64,000 bases of DNA from an uncultured Tateyamaria sp. (GTDB lineage Bacteria; Pseudomonadota; Alphaproteobacteria; Rhodobacterales; Rhodobacteraceae). Positions 55,230 to 64,000 of this stretch are shown here, in pieces. The stretch lies in assembly GCF_947503045.1 (NCBI RefSeq), contig NZ_CANNCF010000001.1, positions 682,001 to 746,000 of the forward strand, written 5' to 3'. Numbering within the stretch: position 1 is the stretch's first letter; each line of letters starts with the position of its first letter. Position numbers and translations under genes: made by a program. The notes under the pieces are model-generated. The model had not been told where the DNA came from. It was given only the letters and a program-made list of their open reading frames with translations, and ran no database searches.

Positions 55230-55252
55230 GTAAGGTGGGGTTTCACCCCACC
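55230..55252 (-). repeat. short palindromic repeat, family 2, copy 3 (inverted)
   Basis: GTAA, then GGTGGGGT (55234-55241), loop TTC, and ACCCCACC (55245-55252). Read on the minus strand it ends TTAC like the other copies, so copies 2 and 3 face each other. It lies 20 bases before the atpC start. Confidence 0.65.
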
Positions 55253-55272
55253 GCCCAGATGAGGAGAAGAAG

Positions 55273-55698
55273 ATGCAATTTGATCTGGTATCCCCAGAAC
55301 GCGAGCTGGCCTCGATGGAGGCGGCGGCGGTTCAGATCCCCGGTGCGGATGGCGACATGACCGTCATGGCCGACCACGCGCCCACTATCACCACGCTGCG
55401 TCCCGGTCTGCTGCGGGTCGAGGCCAGTGGCAGCACCCATGAATATGTCGTGACCGGCGGGTTTGCCGAGATCAACGCCCAGGGCGTGTCGGTTCTGGCC
55501 GAACGCGCCGTGGCCCGTGGTGACATGACCCAGGACGAGATGGACGCCATGTGCGACGAGGCGCAGGACGTCTACAACCGCGCCAAGCAGGCCGCGGCCA
55601 ACGAACCCGGCCCGGTCGATGATGCGGTCAAGCTGATGGCGGACATGGTGGCCGTCGGCTCCGAAATCGGGTTGAACACCAAACAGCCGAGCTTGTAA
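55273..55698 (+). CDS. atpC: ATP synthase F1 subunit epsilon
   Basis: The epsilon subunit couples the rotor to the c-ring and restrains ATP hydrolysis. The 141-residue protein has the N-terminal beta sandwich ([38 protein letters not shown]) and a C-terminal helical region. GAGGAGAAG precedes the ATG. It ends the F1 operon; the F0 genes are not in the window. Confidence 0.96.
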   Translation: MQFDLVSPERELASMEAAAVQIPGADGDMTVMADHAPTITTLRPGLLRVEASGSTHEYVVTGGFAEINAQGVSVLAERAVARGDMTQDEMDAMCDEAQDVYNRAKQAAANEPGPVDDAVKLMADMVAVGSEIGLNTKQPSL

Positions 55699-55722
55699 TT
55701 CCGCGCGGGCTGGCTCAATTTC

Positions 55723-55752
55723 AAAGGCTCTGCCGCTGGCAGGGCCTTTTTC
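55723..55752 (+). terminator. terminator of the F1 ATP synthase operon
   Basis: GGCTCTGCC (55726-55734) pairs with GGCAGGGCC (55738-55746) with one G-T pair and loop GCT, followed by TTTTTC. Confidence 0.9.
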
Positions 55753-55820
55753 ATTTCTCCGGACCCAAAATTGCCCTTATTTTTCTGTAAAAGTTCTCAA
55801 TCCATTGAGACACCGACCCT

Positions 55821-56171
55821 ATGAAGCGACTTGAAAACCACCTGATCGGCATCGACCAAGGCGACGAAATCCTGTTTTCCGACTTTCAGGACGGGGGCGA
55901 GATGTGGACCGGACGCGGGCAGCGCGAACGCCGCCGCAGGGTTTTGTTTTCCGAAGAATTCCGCGCGCCGCCCAACGTGCATGTGTCGATTTCGATGTGG
56001 GATGTGGACACCAAGACGGCCCTGCGCGCCGATGTCGCGGCCGAAGAGATCGACGCTGCCGGGTTTGATCTGGTGTTTCGCACATGGGGCGACACCCGTG
56101 TTGCGCGCGTGCGCGTCGCCTGGATCGCGATGGGTGAAATGCCCGAATCCGACGAGTGGGACATTTACTGA
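55821..56171 (+). CDS. H-type lectin domain protein
   Basis: A 116-residue protein carrying one H-type lectin domain: VLFSEEFRAPPNVHVSISMW, AEEIDAAGFDLVFRTWGDTR and VARVRVAWIAMGE match the six-strand pattern known from snail agglutinin and discoidins. There is no signal peptide, so an external sugar-binding role is not supported by the sequence. It stands alone between the ATP synthase terminator and a convergent ABC transporter. Confidence 0.85.
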   Translation: MKRLENHLIGIDQGDEILFSDFQDGGEMWTGRGQRERRRRVLFSEEFRAPPNVHVSISMWDVDTKTALRADVAAEEIDAAGFDLVFRTWGDTRVARVRVAWIAMGEMPESDEWDIY

Positions 56172-56235
56172 TACCGAGGCGCCCGCGACGTACCGGCCCT
56201 TCGGGGAGAGTTTATTTCGCCAAGTGAAGATCGGA

Positions 56236-56967
56236 TCAGCGCAGGACCGAGGCGAGGAATTGTTTTGTGCGCTTCCGTGTGGGGCTGGAAAAGATCACGT
56301 CCGGTGATCCTTCTTCGGCGATCACGCCTTTGTCCATGAAACAGATGCGATCGGCCAGTTCGCGCGCGAACCCCATTTCGTGGGTGGCCAGCACCATGGT
56401 CATGCCGTCATCGCGCAACTGGCGCAATACATCCAGCACTTCACCCACCAGCTCGGGATCAAGGGCCGAAGTGATCTCATCAAACAGCATCGTGTGCGGG
56501 CGCATCGCCAGCGCCCGGATCACCGCCACCCGCTGTTGTTGCCCGCCTGACAGTTGGTCGGGGTATTTGCTTATGTGTGTGGCGAGCCCAAAGCGGGTGA
56601 ACAGCTCTTCGATCCGCACGCGTGCATCCTCGCCCAGCACCCGGCGCGGGGCGAGGGCGACGTTGTCATAGGCGGTCATATGCGGAAACAGGTTGAAGCT
56701 TTGGAACACGATGCCGATCTGCTGGCGCACGGGGCCAAGGTCAAAGCCGGGCTCGGCGATGTCGACGCCATCAAGGCGGACCTCGCCATCGTCCACGGGT
56801 TCCAGTCCGTTCATGCAGCGCAGAAGGGTGGATTTTCCGGACCCCGAGGCACCGATGAGGCAGACCATTTCGCCCGGCGCGACGCTCAGGTCGATCCCGT
56901 GCAGCACCTGCACGTCCCCAAAGCTTTTGGTCACACCGCGCAAAGCCAGCCTAGGTTCGGGCATCAC
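56236..56967 (-). CDS. polar amino acid ABC transporter ATP-binding protein
   Basis: The 243-residue ATPase of a polar amino acid importer: Walker [20 protein letters not shown], the Q-loop, [15 protein letters not shown] signature and Walker [16 protein letters not shown]. The usual Pro after the Walker B Glu is Ile here. Its start overlaps the permease gene by 17 bases. Substrate is a polar or charged amino acid by family. Confidence 0.94.
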   Translation of the reverse strand: MMPEPRLALRGVTKSFGDVQVLHGIDLSVAPGEMVCLIGASGSGKSTLLRCMNGLEPVDDGEVRLDGVDIAEPGFDLGPVRQQIGIVFQSFNLFPHMTAYDNVALAPRRVLGEDARVRIEELFTRFGLATHISKYPDQLSGGQQQRVAVIRALAMRPHTMLFDEITSALDPELVGEVLDVLRQLRDDGMTMVLATHEMGFARELADRICFMDKGVIAEEGSPDVIFSSPTRKRTKQFLASVLR

Positions 56968-57763
56968 GGTCCCTGTTCATCAGATAATCCGCATAGCGGG
57001 TCGCAGGCACGGTCACGCAGAGGAAGATGACAGCGGCCACGACGTAAGGCGTGAAGTTGGCCAGCAGGCTTTTGAAGATGCCAGCCTGGCGCAGGATTTC
57101 GACCGGTCCGATGAAGGAGAGCAGGGCCACGTCCTTTTGCAGTGCGACCAGCATGTTCATGTTGGCGGGCACCACGCGCCGGATGGCTTGCGGCAGGATG
57201 ACGTAGCGCATCGTGTCCCGCTCGCTCAGTCCCAGACAAATGGCGGCGTTGCGTTGGCTGGCGTGGATGCTTTCGATGCCGGAGCGCAGCACCTCGGCCA
57301 CATAGGCCGAATAGGTCAGCACCAGCGCGACGGTGCCCCAGATGTAAGGCGAATTCCACGGGCGCGGCAGGCCGAGGCCGGGAATGCCGAAGCCCACGAG
57401 ATAGACCAGTAGCACCACCGGAATGCCGCGAAACAGATCGACGTAGATCGCCCCGAAGATGCGCATGGGAAACAGCACCGGTGCGCGGGCACCACGGGCA
57501 AGCGCAATGGCCAGACCCAGCACCATGATCAGTGGAACGGACCATGCAAAGATGGCGATGTTGATCAGGAAGGCGCGGGCGAGATCGGGAAAGGTGCGCG
57601 CGAAAATCTCGCCGTCAAAGAAAGAGGATTTGACCGCTGCCCATCCCGGCGCAAGGGGCACAAGCAACACCAAAAGGCCCAGCACGACGAGCGTACTGGC
57701 CCCGGCAAGCAAGTTGGCCCGGCGGCGTTGCCGGGCCTCGTAGGCAGCGCGGCGTGTACTCAC
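56951..57763 (-). CDS. polar amino acid ABC transporter permease
   Basis: A 270-residue permease with about five or six helices; the EAA loop reads [20 protein letters not shown], facing the ATPase. A basic N-terminal tail precedes the first helix. The GTG start at 57763 overlaps the substrate-binding protein stop (GTGA), the reason for choosing it. Only one permease is encoded, so it would act as a homodimer. Confidence 0.92.
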   Translation of the reverse strand: MSTRRAAYEARQRRRANLLAGASTLVVLGLLVLLVPLAPGWAAVKSSFFDGEIFARTFPDLARAFLINIAIFAWSVPLIMVLGLAIALARGARAPVLFPMRIFGAIYVDLFRGIPVVLLVYLVGFGIPGLGLPRPWNSPYIWGTVALVLTYSAYVAEVLRSGIESIHASQRNAAICLGLSERDTMRYVILPQAIRRVVPANMNMLVALQKDVALLSFIGPVEILRQAGIFKSLLANFTPYVVAAVIFLCVTVPATRYADYLMNRDRDART

Positions 57764-58575
57764 TTGATCAGGGGCACTCCGACGGCGTCCTGCAGCCACT
57801 CGGCCTCGATGGCGGCCAGTTTGCCGCTGTCGGTGAGCGCGGCTAGGGCCTCGTCGACGCAGGGCTTGAGCGCTGATCCTTCGAGCATCAGCGCGCCGAA
57901 CTGGTCCGGGCTTTCGGCCGCCGATGGGTCGAACTGGCCCAGCACCACACCGTTGTCCATCAGCACGGCGGCGGTGAAGAGGGCGGTGGGCAGATCGAAC
58001 AGGGCCGCATCAATCTGGCCCGCCTGCATGGCGGCGGTGATGTTGGCATTGTCGTCATAAACCAGCGGCGACTGGTCGGGCTGGATTTTCTCCATCACGA
58101 CCGGAAGGGCGGTGGTGGAGGCAACGACCCCCCATTTCATCCCCTTGAGGCTGTCCATGGTTGGGGTGGCCCCACCCTCGACCGCCTCGACGGTGGTCAT
58201 CACGGCCTGCGGTGCGGTGTAGTAGGGGGCCGAGAAATCAACCACCCGGTCGCGGTCTGCGGTGATCGAGAACTGCTGCATGTTCAGGTCGAAATCCTTG
58301 GCACCGGGCTGGATTGCCTCGTCAAAGGAAGTGCGCACCCATGTGACGTTCTCGGCGGCAAATCCCATCTCTTCGGCCAGCGCATAGGCTACGGCGGCCT
58401 CGAACCCCTGGCCTGCTTCGGGGGCGTCGTCGATCACCCATGGGTAATAGGCCGGGTTGCCGGTGGCGATGGTCAGCGTGCCGTCGGTCAGGGTCTTTCC
58501 TGCCGCGCAATGGCTGGCGGCAAAAGCCCCGGTGGCGGTCAGCGTCAGAATGGTGGCAGTCAGAATGGTCTTCAT
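57760..58575 (-). CDS. amino acid ABC transporter substrate-binding protein
   Basis: A 271-residue periplasmic binding protein with a signal peptide ending ATGAFA. Family marks are TLTDGTLTIATGNPAYYPWV, EAAVAYALAEEMGF and ADRDRVVDFSAPYY. GGGGAGA lies before ATG 58575. It is the first gene of the binding protein-permease-ATPase operon. Confidence 0.93.
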   Translation of the reverse strand: MKTILTATILTLTATGAFAASHCAAGKTLTDGTLTIATGNPAYYPWVIDDAPEAGQGFEAAVAYALAEEMGFAAENVTWVRTSFDEAIQPGAKDFDLNMQQFSITADRDRVVDFSAPYYTAPQAVMTTVEAVEGGATPTMDSLKGMKWGVVASTTALPVVMEKIQPDQSPLVYDDNANITAAMQAGQIDAALFDLPTALFTAAVLMDNGVVLGQFDPSAAESPDQFGALMLEGSALKPCVDEALAALTDSGKLAAIEAEWLQDAVGVPLIK

Positions 58576-58786
58576 CGTTGATCTCCCCAAGTGTTTTGCC
58601 GCGATCATCGGCAAAGGTCTGGGGTGAGTCCAGCCTATTGTGTAGGCGACCCGGAGGGAGAGGGTACTGCGAGACGTGCGTGGTGGCATGACGTGCATCC
58701 AGCCCCCGGTTTGGCCATGTCGGTGTTGTCTGCACGCTGGGTATCTGTGCTAAACTCGGGCGCACTCAAACGCGAAAGAGGGCGCA

Positions 58787-59557
58787 ATGGCACGCGAATA
58801 CCTGTCGATCAACAAGGATGTTTGGAACGCGGATGCGGCCAATTGGGTCGACTTTGCGCGCAACCGATGGGCGCTTGAGAGCCCGCAATGGGGCAATTGG
58901 GGCAACAGTGACGACGGCCTTGCTTTGCTGCCATCGGACATGGCGGACATGGATGCGATCGAGCTGGGTTGCGGGACGGGCTATGTCGCCCATTGGATGC
59001 ACCGGCGCGGCGCGCGTGTTACGGCCATCGACATCTCGGTCGAACAGCTTGGCACGGCGCGTGGCCTCGCGGCGGAACACGGCGTGCAGATCGACTTTGT
59101 CGAAGGCAATGCCGAAGCGACGGGCCTGCCGGATGCTGCCTTTGACTTCGCGATCTCGGAATACGGGGCATCGATCTGGTGTCGTCCGGAAATCTGGTTG
59201 CGCGAGGCTTGGCGTGTGCTGCGCCCGGGGGGGCGGTTGGTGTTCCTTGGGAACCACCCGCTGTCGCTGATCTGCTCGCCGCTCAATGGCGCACCCGCAG
59301 AGCGAGCCCTGCACCGCCCCTATCGCGGGATGTGGGGTGCGGATTGGTCAGAAGTGGAGTTTGAACCGTCCGGCGTCTGTTTCAACCTGACCATGGCGGG
59401 CTGGATGGATCTATTTGCCGAGATCGGGTTTGCCGTCACCGGATATCACGAGCTTTATGCGCCCGACTGGGCGCAAGGGACGCGCGGGGCCGTGCCTGCG
59501 GACTGGGCCAAGGACTATCCTTTGGAACAGGTCTGGAAATTGCAAAAACCGGACTGA
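58787..59557 (+). CDS. class I SAM-dependent methyltransferase
   Basis: A 256-residue small-molecule or protein methyltransferase: motif I is AIELGCGTGYVAHWMHRRGA, motif II VTAIDISVEQLG, and post-motif RVLRPGGRLVFLGNHP. The C-terminal region (SEVEFEPSGVCFNLTMAGW) caps the active site. Substrate unknown. It converges on prs with ten bases between stops. Confidence 0.9.
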   Translation: MAREYLSINKDVWNADAANWVDFARNRWALESPQWGNWGNSDDGLALLPSDMADMDAIELGCGTGYVAHWMHRRGARVTAIDISVEQLGTARGLAAEHGVQIDFVEGNAEATGLPDAAFDFAISEYGASIWCRPEIWLREAWRVLRPGGRLVFLGNHPLSLICSPLNGAPAERALHRPYRGMWGADWSEVEFEPSGVCFNLTMAGWMDLFAEIGFAVTGYHELYAPDWAQGTRGAVPADWAKDYPLEQVWKLQKPD

Positions 59558-59567
59558 GGGTCGTGCC

Positions 59568-60587
59568 TCATTCGGCGGCGTACATCCCGTCATAAATCGG
59601 GCTGAGCGTTTCGGCCTCGAACAGGGACGATACCGACGTGCCGTTCCAGATGTTCAGTATCGCTTGCGCAAAGACCGGGGCCGTGGGAACGATGCGGATA
59701 TTGGCCGCCTCCTTGATCGCGTCCGTCGGCTGGATGCTGTCCGTGATCACCAGCGATTTCATCACCGATTTGGTCACCCGACCGACGGCAGGGCCGGACA
59801 TGACACCGTGCGAGATATAGGAATGGACCTCGTTGGCACCGTTTTCGATCAGCACTTCGGCCGCCTTGCAGAGCGTGCCTGCGGTGTCGACCATGTCATC
59901 GACGATGATGCAGGTCTTGCCCGTCACATCCCCGATCACGGTCATCTCGGCCACTTCGCCCGCCTTTTCGCGGCGTTTGTCCACGATGGCCAGCGGGGCC
60001 GCGAGACGTTTGGCCAGGTCGCGGGCCCGCGCCACGCCACCCACGTCCGGAGAGACGATCATCAACTCGTCCAGACGGCCCGCAAACTGCGTCTTGATGT
60101 CCAGCGCAAAGATCGGCGAGGCGTAAAGGTTGTCCACCGGAATATCGAAAAAGCCCTGGATCTGCGCGGCATGCAGATCCATCGTCAGCACCCGCTCGAT
60201 CCCGGCCCCCACCAGCATGTTGGCCACCAGCTTGGCGCTGATCGGTGTGCGCGCCTTTGATCGGCGATCCTGCCGGGCATAGCCGAAATAGGGGATCACG
60301 GCGGTGATGCGTGCCGCCGAGGATCGGCGCAGCGCGTCACACATGATCAGAAGTTCCATCAGGTTGTCATTCGCCGGGTTCGAAGTGGGTTGGATGATGA
60401 ACATATCCTCGCCCCGCACGTTCTCGAACACCTCGACAAAAATCTCGCCATCGTTGAACCGTTCGACCCGCGCATTGACCAGACCAACATTGACGCCGCG
60501 GTGCAGCGACATGCGCCGGGCAATGGCTTTGGCCAATGGCAGGTTGGCATTGCCCGAGATAATCTTGGGTTCCTGGATATTCGGCAT
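59568..60587 (-). CDS. prs: ribose-phosphate pyrophosphokinase
   Basis: Makes PRPP for nucleotide, histidine and tryptophan synthesis. The 339-residue protein has the Prs marks [46 protein letters not shown], the [20 protein letters not shown] loop, and the PRPP site [18 protein letters not shown]. The ATG at 60587 gives the standard N-terminus [16 protein letters not shown]. Confidence 0.97.
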   Translation of the reverse strand: MPNIQEPKIISGNANLPLAKAIARRMSLHRGVNVGLVNARVERFNDGEIFVEVFENVRGEDMFIIQPTSNPANDNLMELLIMCDALRRSSAARITAVIPYFGYARQDRRSKARTPISAKLVANMLVGAGIERVLTMDLHAAQIQGFFDIPVDNLYASPIFALDIKTQFAGRLDELMIVSPDVGGVARARDLAKRLAAPLAIVDKRREKAGEVAEMTVIGDVTGKTCIIVDDMVDTAGTLCKAAEVLIENGANEVHSYISHGVMSGPAVGRVTKSVMKSLVITDSIQPTDAIKEAANIRIVPTAPVFAQAILNIWNGTSVSSLFEAETLSPIYDGMYAAE

Positions 60588-60692
60588 GTCGTGTCCCCGC
60601 GCAGCACGATTTGTGACAGATTCGTGATGTTGACATCGCTTAGCACGGGCGTACCGTCGCGCGAACCCAAAGACCTCGCATCGGAGAAAGAA

Positions 60693-61292
60693 ATGGCCCA
60701 TATCGACTATTATTTTGCGACCCTGTCGCCCTACACCTACCTTGCGGGGAACCGGCTGGAAGAGGTGGCCGCAAAACACGGCGCCACCATCACTTACAAG
60801 CCGCTCGACATCATGGCGCTGTTTTCCCGCACCGGTGGAACGCCGCCCAAGGATCGCCACCCCAACCGTGTCGCGTACCGGGCGCAGGAGCTGCCCCGCC
60901 AGGCCAAGAAACTGGGGATGCCGCTGAACCTCAAGCCCGCTCATTGGCCCACCAACGCGGCACCATCTTCCTACGCGATCATTGCCGCCCAGGCGGCCGG
61001 AGGCGGCGATCTGGGCGCATTGGTCCACTCGGTGCTGCGCGCCGTCTGGTCAGAGGAAAAGGACATCGCCGAGGACGGGGTGGTCAAGGCCTGCCTTGAG
61101 GCGGCCGGGTTCGATCCATCCCTTGCCGACAGCGGCCTGCTCAGCGGTGCCGAAACCTATGCCCGCAACCTCGAAGAAGCGGTGGACAAGGGGGCCTTTG
61201 GCGCGCCGTTCTACATCGTGGACGACACGCATATGTTCTGGGGGCAGGACAAGGTCGAAGAGATTGATCTGCTGCTGTCCGGCAAGCTTTGA
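60693..61292 (+). CDS. 2-hydroxychromene-2-carboxylate isomerase/DsbA-like protein
   Basis: A 199-residue thioredoxin-fold protein of the DsbA-like HCCA isomerase family. [20 protein letters not shown] carries the Ser used in place of the CxxC, and [20 protein letters not shown] is the cis-proline region. Members isomerise aromatic metabolites with glutathione. GGAGAAAG lies before ATG 60693. The next gene overlaps its stop. Confidence 0.9.
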   Translation: MAHIDYYFATLSPYTYLAGNRLEEVAAKHGATITYKPLDIMALFSRTGGTPPKDRHPNRVAYRAQELPRQAKKLGMPLNLKPAHWPTNAAPSSYAIIAAQAAGGGDLGALVHSVLRAVWSEEKDIAEDGVVKACLEAAGFDPSLADSGLLSGAETYARNLEEAVDKGAFGAPFYIVDDTHMFWGQDKVEEIDLLLSGKL

Positions 61293-62086
61293 TCCCACAC
61301 ATCCACCGCCGGACCTTCGGGTCCGGCCCCCGGACTGTCCTCGCCATCCACTGCTCGCTGGCCCATTCCGGCGCGTGGCGGGGGCTAGGCGCGGCCTTGG
61401 GCGATTTGGCGACCCTGCACGCCTTTGATCTGCCCTGCCATGGCCAGTCGGGGGATTGGGACGGGCAGGGGATCATGCATGATGCGGCGACGGACATGGC
61501 CCTGTCGGTGCTGGCCGACATCGGCGATGGCCCGGTCGACGTGATTGGCCATTCTTTTGGGGCCACCGTGGCCTTGCGTCTGGCCATCGAGCATCCAGAA
61601 AAACTACGTACACTCGTGATGTACGAGCCGGTCTATTTCGCACCTGTGATGGCGGATGATCCGGAATTCAGGCCTAACTATATACGCGACACCGCCCCCT
61701 TTGATGCTGCGCTGGACGCGGGCGACCGGATGGGGGCCGCGCGTGCCTTTAACGCGATCTGGGGCAATGCGGCAGGCTGGGAGGGCATCCCACAAGTCAC
61801 CCGGGACTACATGGCCGCACGGATCGACTTCATCCGGGCCTCAAGCCCTTTCCTGATCGACGATTGCGCAAACCTGCTGGCGCCGGGGCGGTTTGATGCG
61901 GCCCGCATGCCCGCCTTGCTGCTGCGCGGCGCGCAATCGCGCTGGGCCGGTCCGGTCAGTCACGCCATCGCGCGGCGCCTGCCAAATGCGCGCGAGGTCA
62001 GCCTTTCAGGGGTGGGCCACATGGCCCCGATCACGCATCCCCGGATCGTTGCAGCCCCGTTGCACGACATGCTTGCCTGCAGCTAG
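61289..62086 (+). CDS. alpha/beta-hydrolase
   Basis: A 265-residue alpha/beta-hydrolase. The nucleophile elbow is VIGHSFGATVAL, and the catalytic His is in SGVGHMAPITHP; the oxyanion region is AIHCSLAHSGAW. The TTG start at 61289 overlaps the previous stop as TTGA; no later Met would keep the first strand. Coupling with the isomerase suggests a joint pathway, but the substrate is unknown. Confidence 0.85.
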   Translation: MIPHIHRRTFGSGPRTVLAIHCSLAHSGAWRGLGAALGDLATLHAFDLPCHGQSGDWDGQGIMHDAATDMALSVLADIGDGPVDVIGHSFGATVALRLAIEHPEKLRTLVMYEPVYFAPVMADDPEFRPNYIRDTAPFDAALDAGDRMGAARAFNAIWGNAAGWEGIPQVTRDYMAARIDFIRASSPFLIDDCANLLAPGRFDAARMPALLLRGAQSRWAGPVSHAIARRLPNAREVSLSGVGHMAPITHPRIVAAPLHDMLACS

Positions 62087-62553
62087 GTCGGCTCTTCGAT
62101 GATGTGATCTTCCCAGTCGTCATCGGCCACGTCGAATTCGCTATAGGTGCGTCCGCGCATCGACACCCCGGCTGCGTGCACCGTTTCAGGCGTGCCTGAA
62201 ATCAACGGATGCCAATCGGCGAGGCCCTTGCCCTCATGCAACAAACGATAGGCGCAGGTCTGCGGCATCCAGTAGAGATGGCTTTCGATATTGGACGGTT
62301 TGAGCACAATGCAGTCAGGGACGAACTGATGGCGGATGTCATATTGGGCACAGCGGCAGGTCGCATCATCCAGCAACCGGCAGGCCACGCGGGTCAGGGC
62401 CACGTCGCCGCTGTCTTCGTCCTCCAGCTTGTTGAGACAGCACTTGCCGCAACCATCGCACAGCGCCTCCCACTCGGCCTCGCTCATCTGGTCAAGGCGC
62501 TTGGTTTCCCAGAACCGGGAGGCAAAGCCGCTGCGTTCAATCGGATCGCTCAC
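62083..62553 (-). CDS. YcgN-family cysteine cluster protein
   Basis: A 156-residue protein with many conserved cysteines: CDGCGKCCLNKLEDEDSGDV, CRLLDDATCRCAQY, PDCIVLKPS and TCAYRLL. This is the UPF0260/YcgN family, proposed to bind a metal or iron-sulfur cluster. The GTG start overlaps the ribF stop. It ends four bases inside the convergent hydrolase gene. Confidence 0.9.
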   Translation of the reverse strand: MSDPIERSGFASRFWETKRLDQMSEAEWEALCDGCGKCCLNKLEDEDSGDVALTRVACRLLDDATCRCAQYDIRHQFVPDCIVLKPSNIESHLYWMPQTCAYRLLHEGKGLADWHPLISGTPETVHAAGVSMRGRTYSEFDVADDDWEDHIIEEPT

Positions 62554-63482
62554 AGGTCGGCCAGAATGCTGCGGGCCTGTGCGCTGTCGCGGTCCATCTG
62601 GGCAATCAATGCGTCAAGATTGTCAAATTTCTCTTCGCCGCGCAGATGCTCGATCAGACCGACAGACAGGGGTGTGCCATAGAGATCGCCCGAGAAATCA
62701 AAAACAAAGGTTTCAAGATTGGGCCGGTTTTCCCCGAACATCGGGCGTACACCCAAAGAGGCGACGCCGTGATACTGGCCCGCATGCGGCCCCTCCAGCA
62801 CGTCCACCAGCACCGCATAGACGCCAAAGGCCGGGGGGTGCAGATCGTCAATCGACATATTGGCTGTCGGATATCCCAGATCGCGCCCGCGTTGTTCGCC
62901 GTGGATGACGGGGCCCTCGATCCGATGCCAGTGGCCCAGCATTGCCGCTGCATCGCGGGTGCGTCCGGAACTCAGGGCCTCGCGGATCGCGGTCGAGGAC
63001 ACGGTGGCCGCGCTATGCGCGATCAGGGGGGCGATGGTGACGCCAAAACCCATCTCGGCCCCAAACCGTACAAGGTCCTCTGACGTCCCGGCCCGCTTGC
63101 GGCCAAAACAGAAATCCGCTCCCACCACCACATGGGTCAGCCCCAGCCCGTCACGGATCACGCGGGCGGCAAACTCTTCCGGAGACAAGCCCGCAAGACC
63201 CGCGTTAAAGGGCAACTCATACAGACGCTCCACCCCCAGCTTGGCCAGACGGCTGGCACGTGCGGCCTGGCTCATCAGCCGAAAGGGCGGAGCGTCGGGG
63301 GCGAAATACATACGCGGATGGGGTTCAAAAGTCATCACACCCAGAGGCGCCGCAGGGGCGGCGGCGCGCGCCAGATCAATCACTGACTGATGGCCCAGAT
63401 GGACACCATCGAAATTGCCGATGGCCGCACTGGCGCCGCGGTCCTCGGGCTCAACATATTGGTAATCGCGGATGATCCTCAT
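62550..63482 (-). CDS. ribF: bifunctional riboflavin kinase/FAD synthetase
   Basis: Converts riboflavin to FMN and then FAD. The 310-residue protein has the adenylyltransferase N-domain with GNFDGVHLGHQSVIDLA and HVVVGADFCFGRKRAG, and the C-terminal kinase domain with GYPTANMSIDDL and GRRG-like turns. The ATG at 63482 is the family start. It is translationally coupled to the YcgN-like gene downstream. Confidence 0.95.
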   Translation of the reverse strand: MRIIRDYQYVEPEDRGASAAIGNFDGVHLGHQSVIDLARAAAPAAPLGVMTFEPHPRMYFAPDAPPFRLMSQAARASRLAKLGVERLYELPFNAGLAGLSPEEFAARVIRDGLGLTHVVVGADFCFGRKRAGTSEDLVRFGAEMGFGVTIAPLIAHSAATVSSTAIREALSSGRTRDAAAMLGHWHRIEGPVIHGEQRGRDLGYPTANMSIDDLHPPAFGVYAVLVDVLEGPHAGQYHGVASLGVRPMFGENRPNLETFVFDFSGDLYGTPLSVGLIEHLRGEEKFDNLDALIAQMDRDSAQARSILADL

Positions 63483-63531
63483 GCGCCATGCCTAGCCGCG
63501 CCCAAGGCCAAGGGCAAGACGGCGCCCGTGG

Positions 63532-63590
63532 CTTCATCTGACCAAAAAATACCATGGGGGAGGCCGCAAGGCCGGGGGCAAAGCCCCCCC
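63532..63590 (-). repeat. dispersed intergenic repeat, family 1, copy D (inverted)
   Basis: Read on the minus strand: GGGGCTTTGCCCCCGGCC, GCGGCCTCCCCCATGGTA, then TTTTTTGGTCAGATGAAG. It lies between the MaoC gene end and ribF, and its ends match copies A, B and C. Confidence 0.75.
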
Positions 63591-63627
63591 CAAAAAAAAA
63601 CGGTGTCGCCGTCAGGCGGCCTTGGGA

Positions 63628-64000
63628 TCAGTCGAACTTGCGCGAGGGGGCCAGCACCATGGCTTCGCCCATAAGAACCTTCTTGCCATCCACCGCGCAA
63701 TGACAATCCAGCTTTACCCGGCGCTTGGCCACGTCGATGTCGATCACCTTGACCTCGGCATAGACCATGTCACCGGGGCGGACCGGGGCGAGGAACTTCA
63801 GCGATTGACCCATATAGACGGTGCCGTGACCTGGCAGCTGTTCGCCAATCACGGCCGAGATCAGACCAGCCGTCAGCATGCCATGCGCGATGCGCCCGGC
63901 AAAGATGGTGTCGCGGGCATAATCGTCATCCATGTGGACAGGATTGTGATCGGTCGAGACTTCGGCAAACAACTCGATGTCTCGGTCGGTGACCTGTTTG
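63628..64000 (-). CDS. MaoC-family dehydratase, 3' part
   Basis: The C-terminal portion of a hot-dog fold hydratase. The residues before the first Met in the window (KQVTDRDIELFAEVSTDHNP) continue the family sequence, so the gene starts beyond base 64000. The active-site motif is DHNPVHMDDDYARDT, followed by GRIAHGMLTAGLIS. Such (R)-enoyl-CoA hydratases can feed polyhydroxyalkanoate synthesis, which would fit phaAB at 30.4-32.4 kb, but they are not adjacent. Confidence 0.88.
   Translation of the reverse strand, partial: KQVTDRDIELFAEVSTDHNPVHMDDDYARDTIFAGRIAHGMLTAGLISAVIGEQLPGHGTVYMGQSLKFLAPVRPGDMVYAEVKVIDIDVAKRRVKLDCHCAVDGKKVLMGEAMVLAPSRKFD

Overview
The window is a compact, GC-rich chromosomal segment of an alphaproteobacterium, most likely a marine Rhodobacterales (Roseobacter-group) member. 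This rests on gene content and order: the F1 operon atpH-A-G-D-C with no F0 genes, an aa3-type oxidase subunit IV microgene, a DmdC-like acyl-CoA dehydrogenase, phaA-phaB, DUF2125, a YdcH microgene, and frequent GTG starts with 4-base stop/start overlaps. I see no rRNA, tRNA, CRISPR array, insertion sequence or prophage. Species cannot be fixed from the sequence alone. All family names are recognised by eye from motifs, not from a database search.

Layout. 1-4.3 kb: 3' end of an RND efflux permease, a DsbD-N-like periplasmic protein, a YqgE/AlgH protein, and a Sua5-type tRNA t6A enzyme. 4.3-8.5 kb: acyl-CoA dehydrogenase, metallo-beta-lactamase-fold hydrolase, a small conserved protein, an aa3 oxidase microgene and a lipoprotein. 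8.6-11 kb: a methyltransferase-TPR protein, a small coiled-coil protein, and a 450-base gene-free stretch. 11-16.3 kb: an AzlCD exporter facing away from a molybdenum cofactor cluster (fdhD, mobA, mobB, and a moeA fused to an RNase H-like domain). 16.3-21.3 kb: an orphan small gene, a membrane protein, greA, a VOC-family gene divergent from soxR with a perfect SoxR operator between them, a multidomain peptidoglycan hydrolase candidate, and an EthD protein. 21.5-28 kb: ETF-ubiquinone oxidoreductase, a TPR protein, ispE and a polyprenyl diphosphate synthase, a DUF2007 protein and a TrmN6-like methyltransferase. 28-33.5 kb: a YdcH microgene, a DMT exporter with a LysR regulator, a 39-residue microgene, phaA-phaB and an EAL phosphodiesterase.

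33.5-41.4 kb: tag, rpsD with a structured leader, a DUF2867 protein, an exo/endonuclease-phosphatase, hisC-tyrA-extensin-like cluster, a DUF2125 protein and a ChaC-type cyclotransferase. 41.4-45.2 kb: a two-gene stator-like unit, a MotA/ExbB/ZorA-like protein and an 834-residue MotB/OmpA-like protein with an extremely long coiled coil. 45.2-50.3 kb: M23 peptidase coupled to clpA, gloB and a methyltransferase. 50.7-55.8 kb: F1 ATP synthase operon. 55.8-64 kb: an H-type lectin-like protein, a polar amino acid ABC transporter, a methyltransferase, prs, a DsbA-like isomerase with a hydrolase, a YcgN-type cysteine cluster protein, ribF and the 3' part of a MaoC hydratase.

Themes. Most of the segment is core metabolism. 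The points of most interest are the stator-like pair, the SoxR operator with a 19-base promoter spacer, the RNase H-MoeA fusion, the putative two-activity peptidoglycan hydrolase, and two families of short dispersed palindromic repeats sitting between genes (four and three copies in the window).
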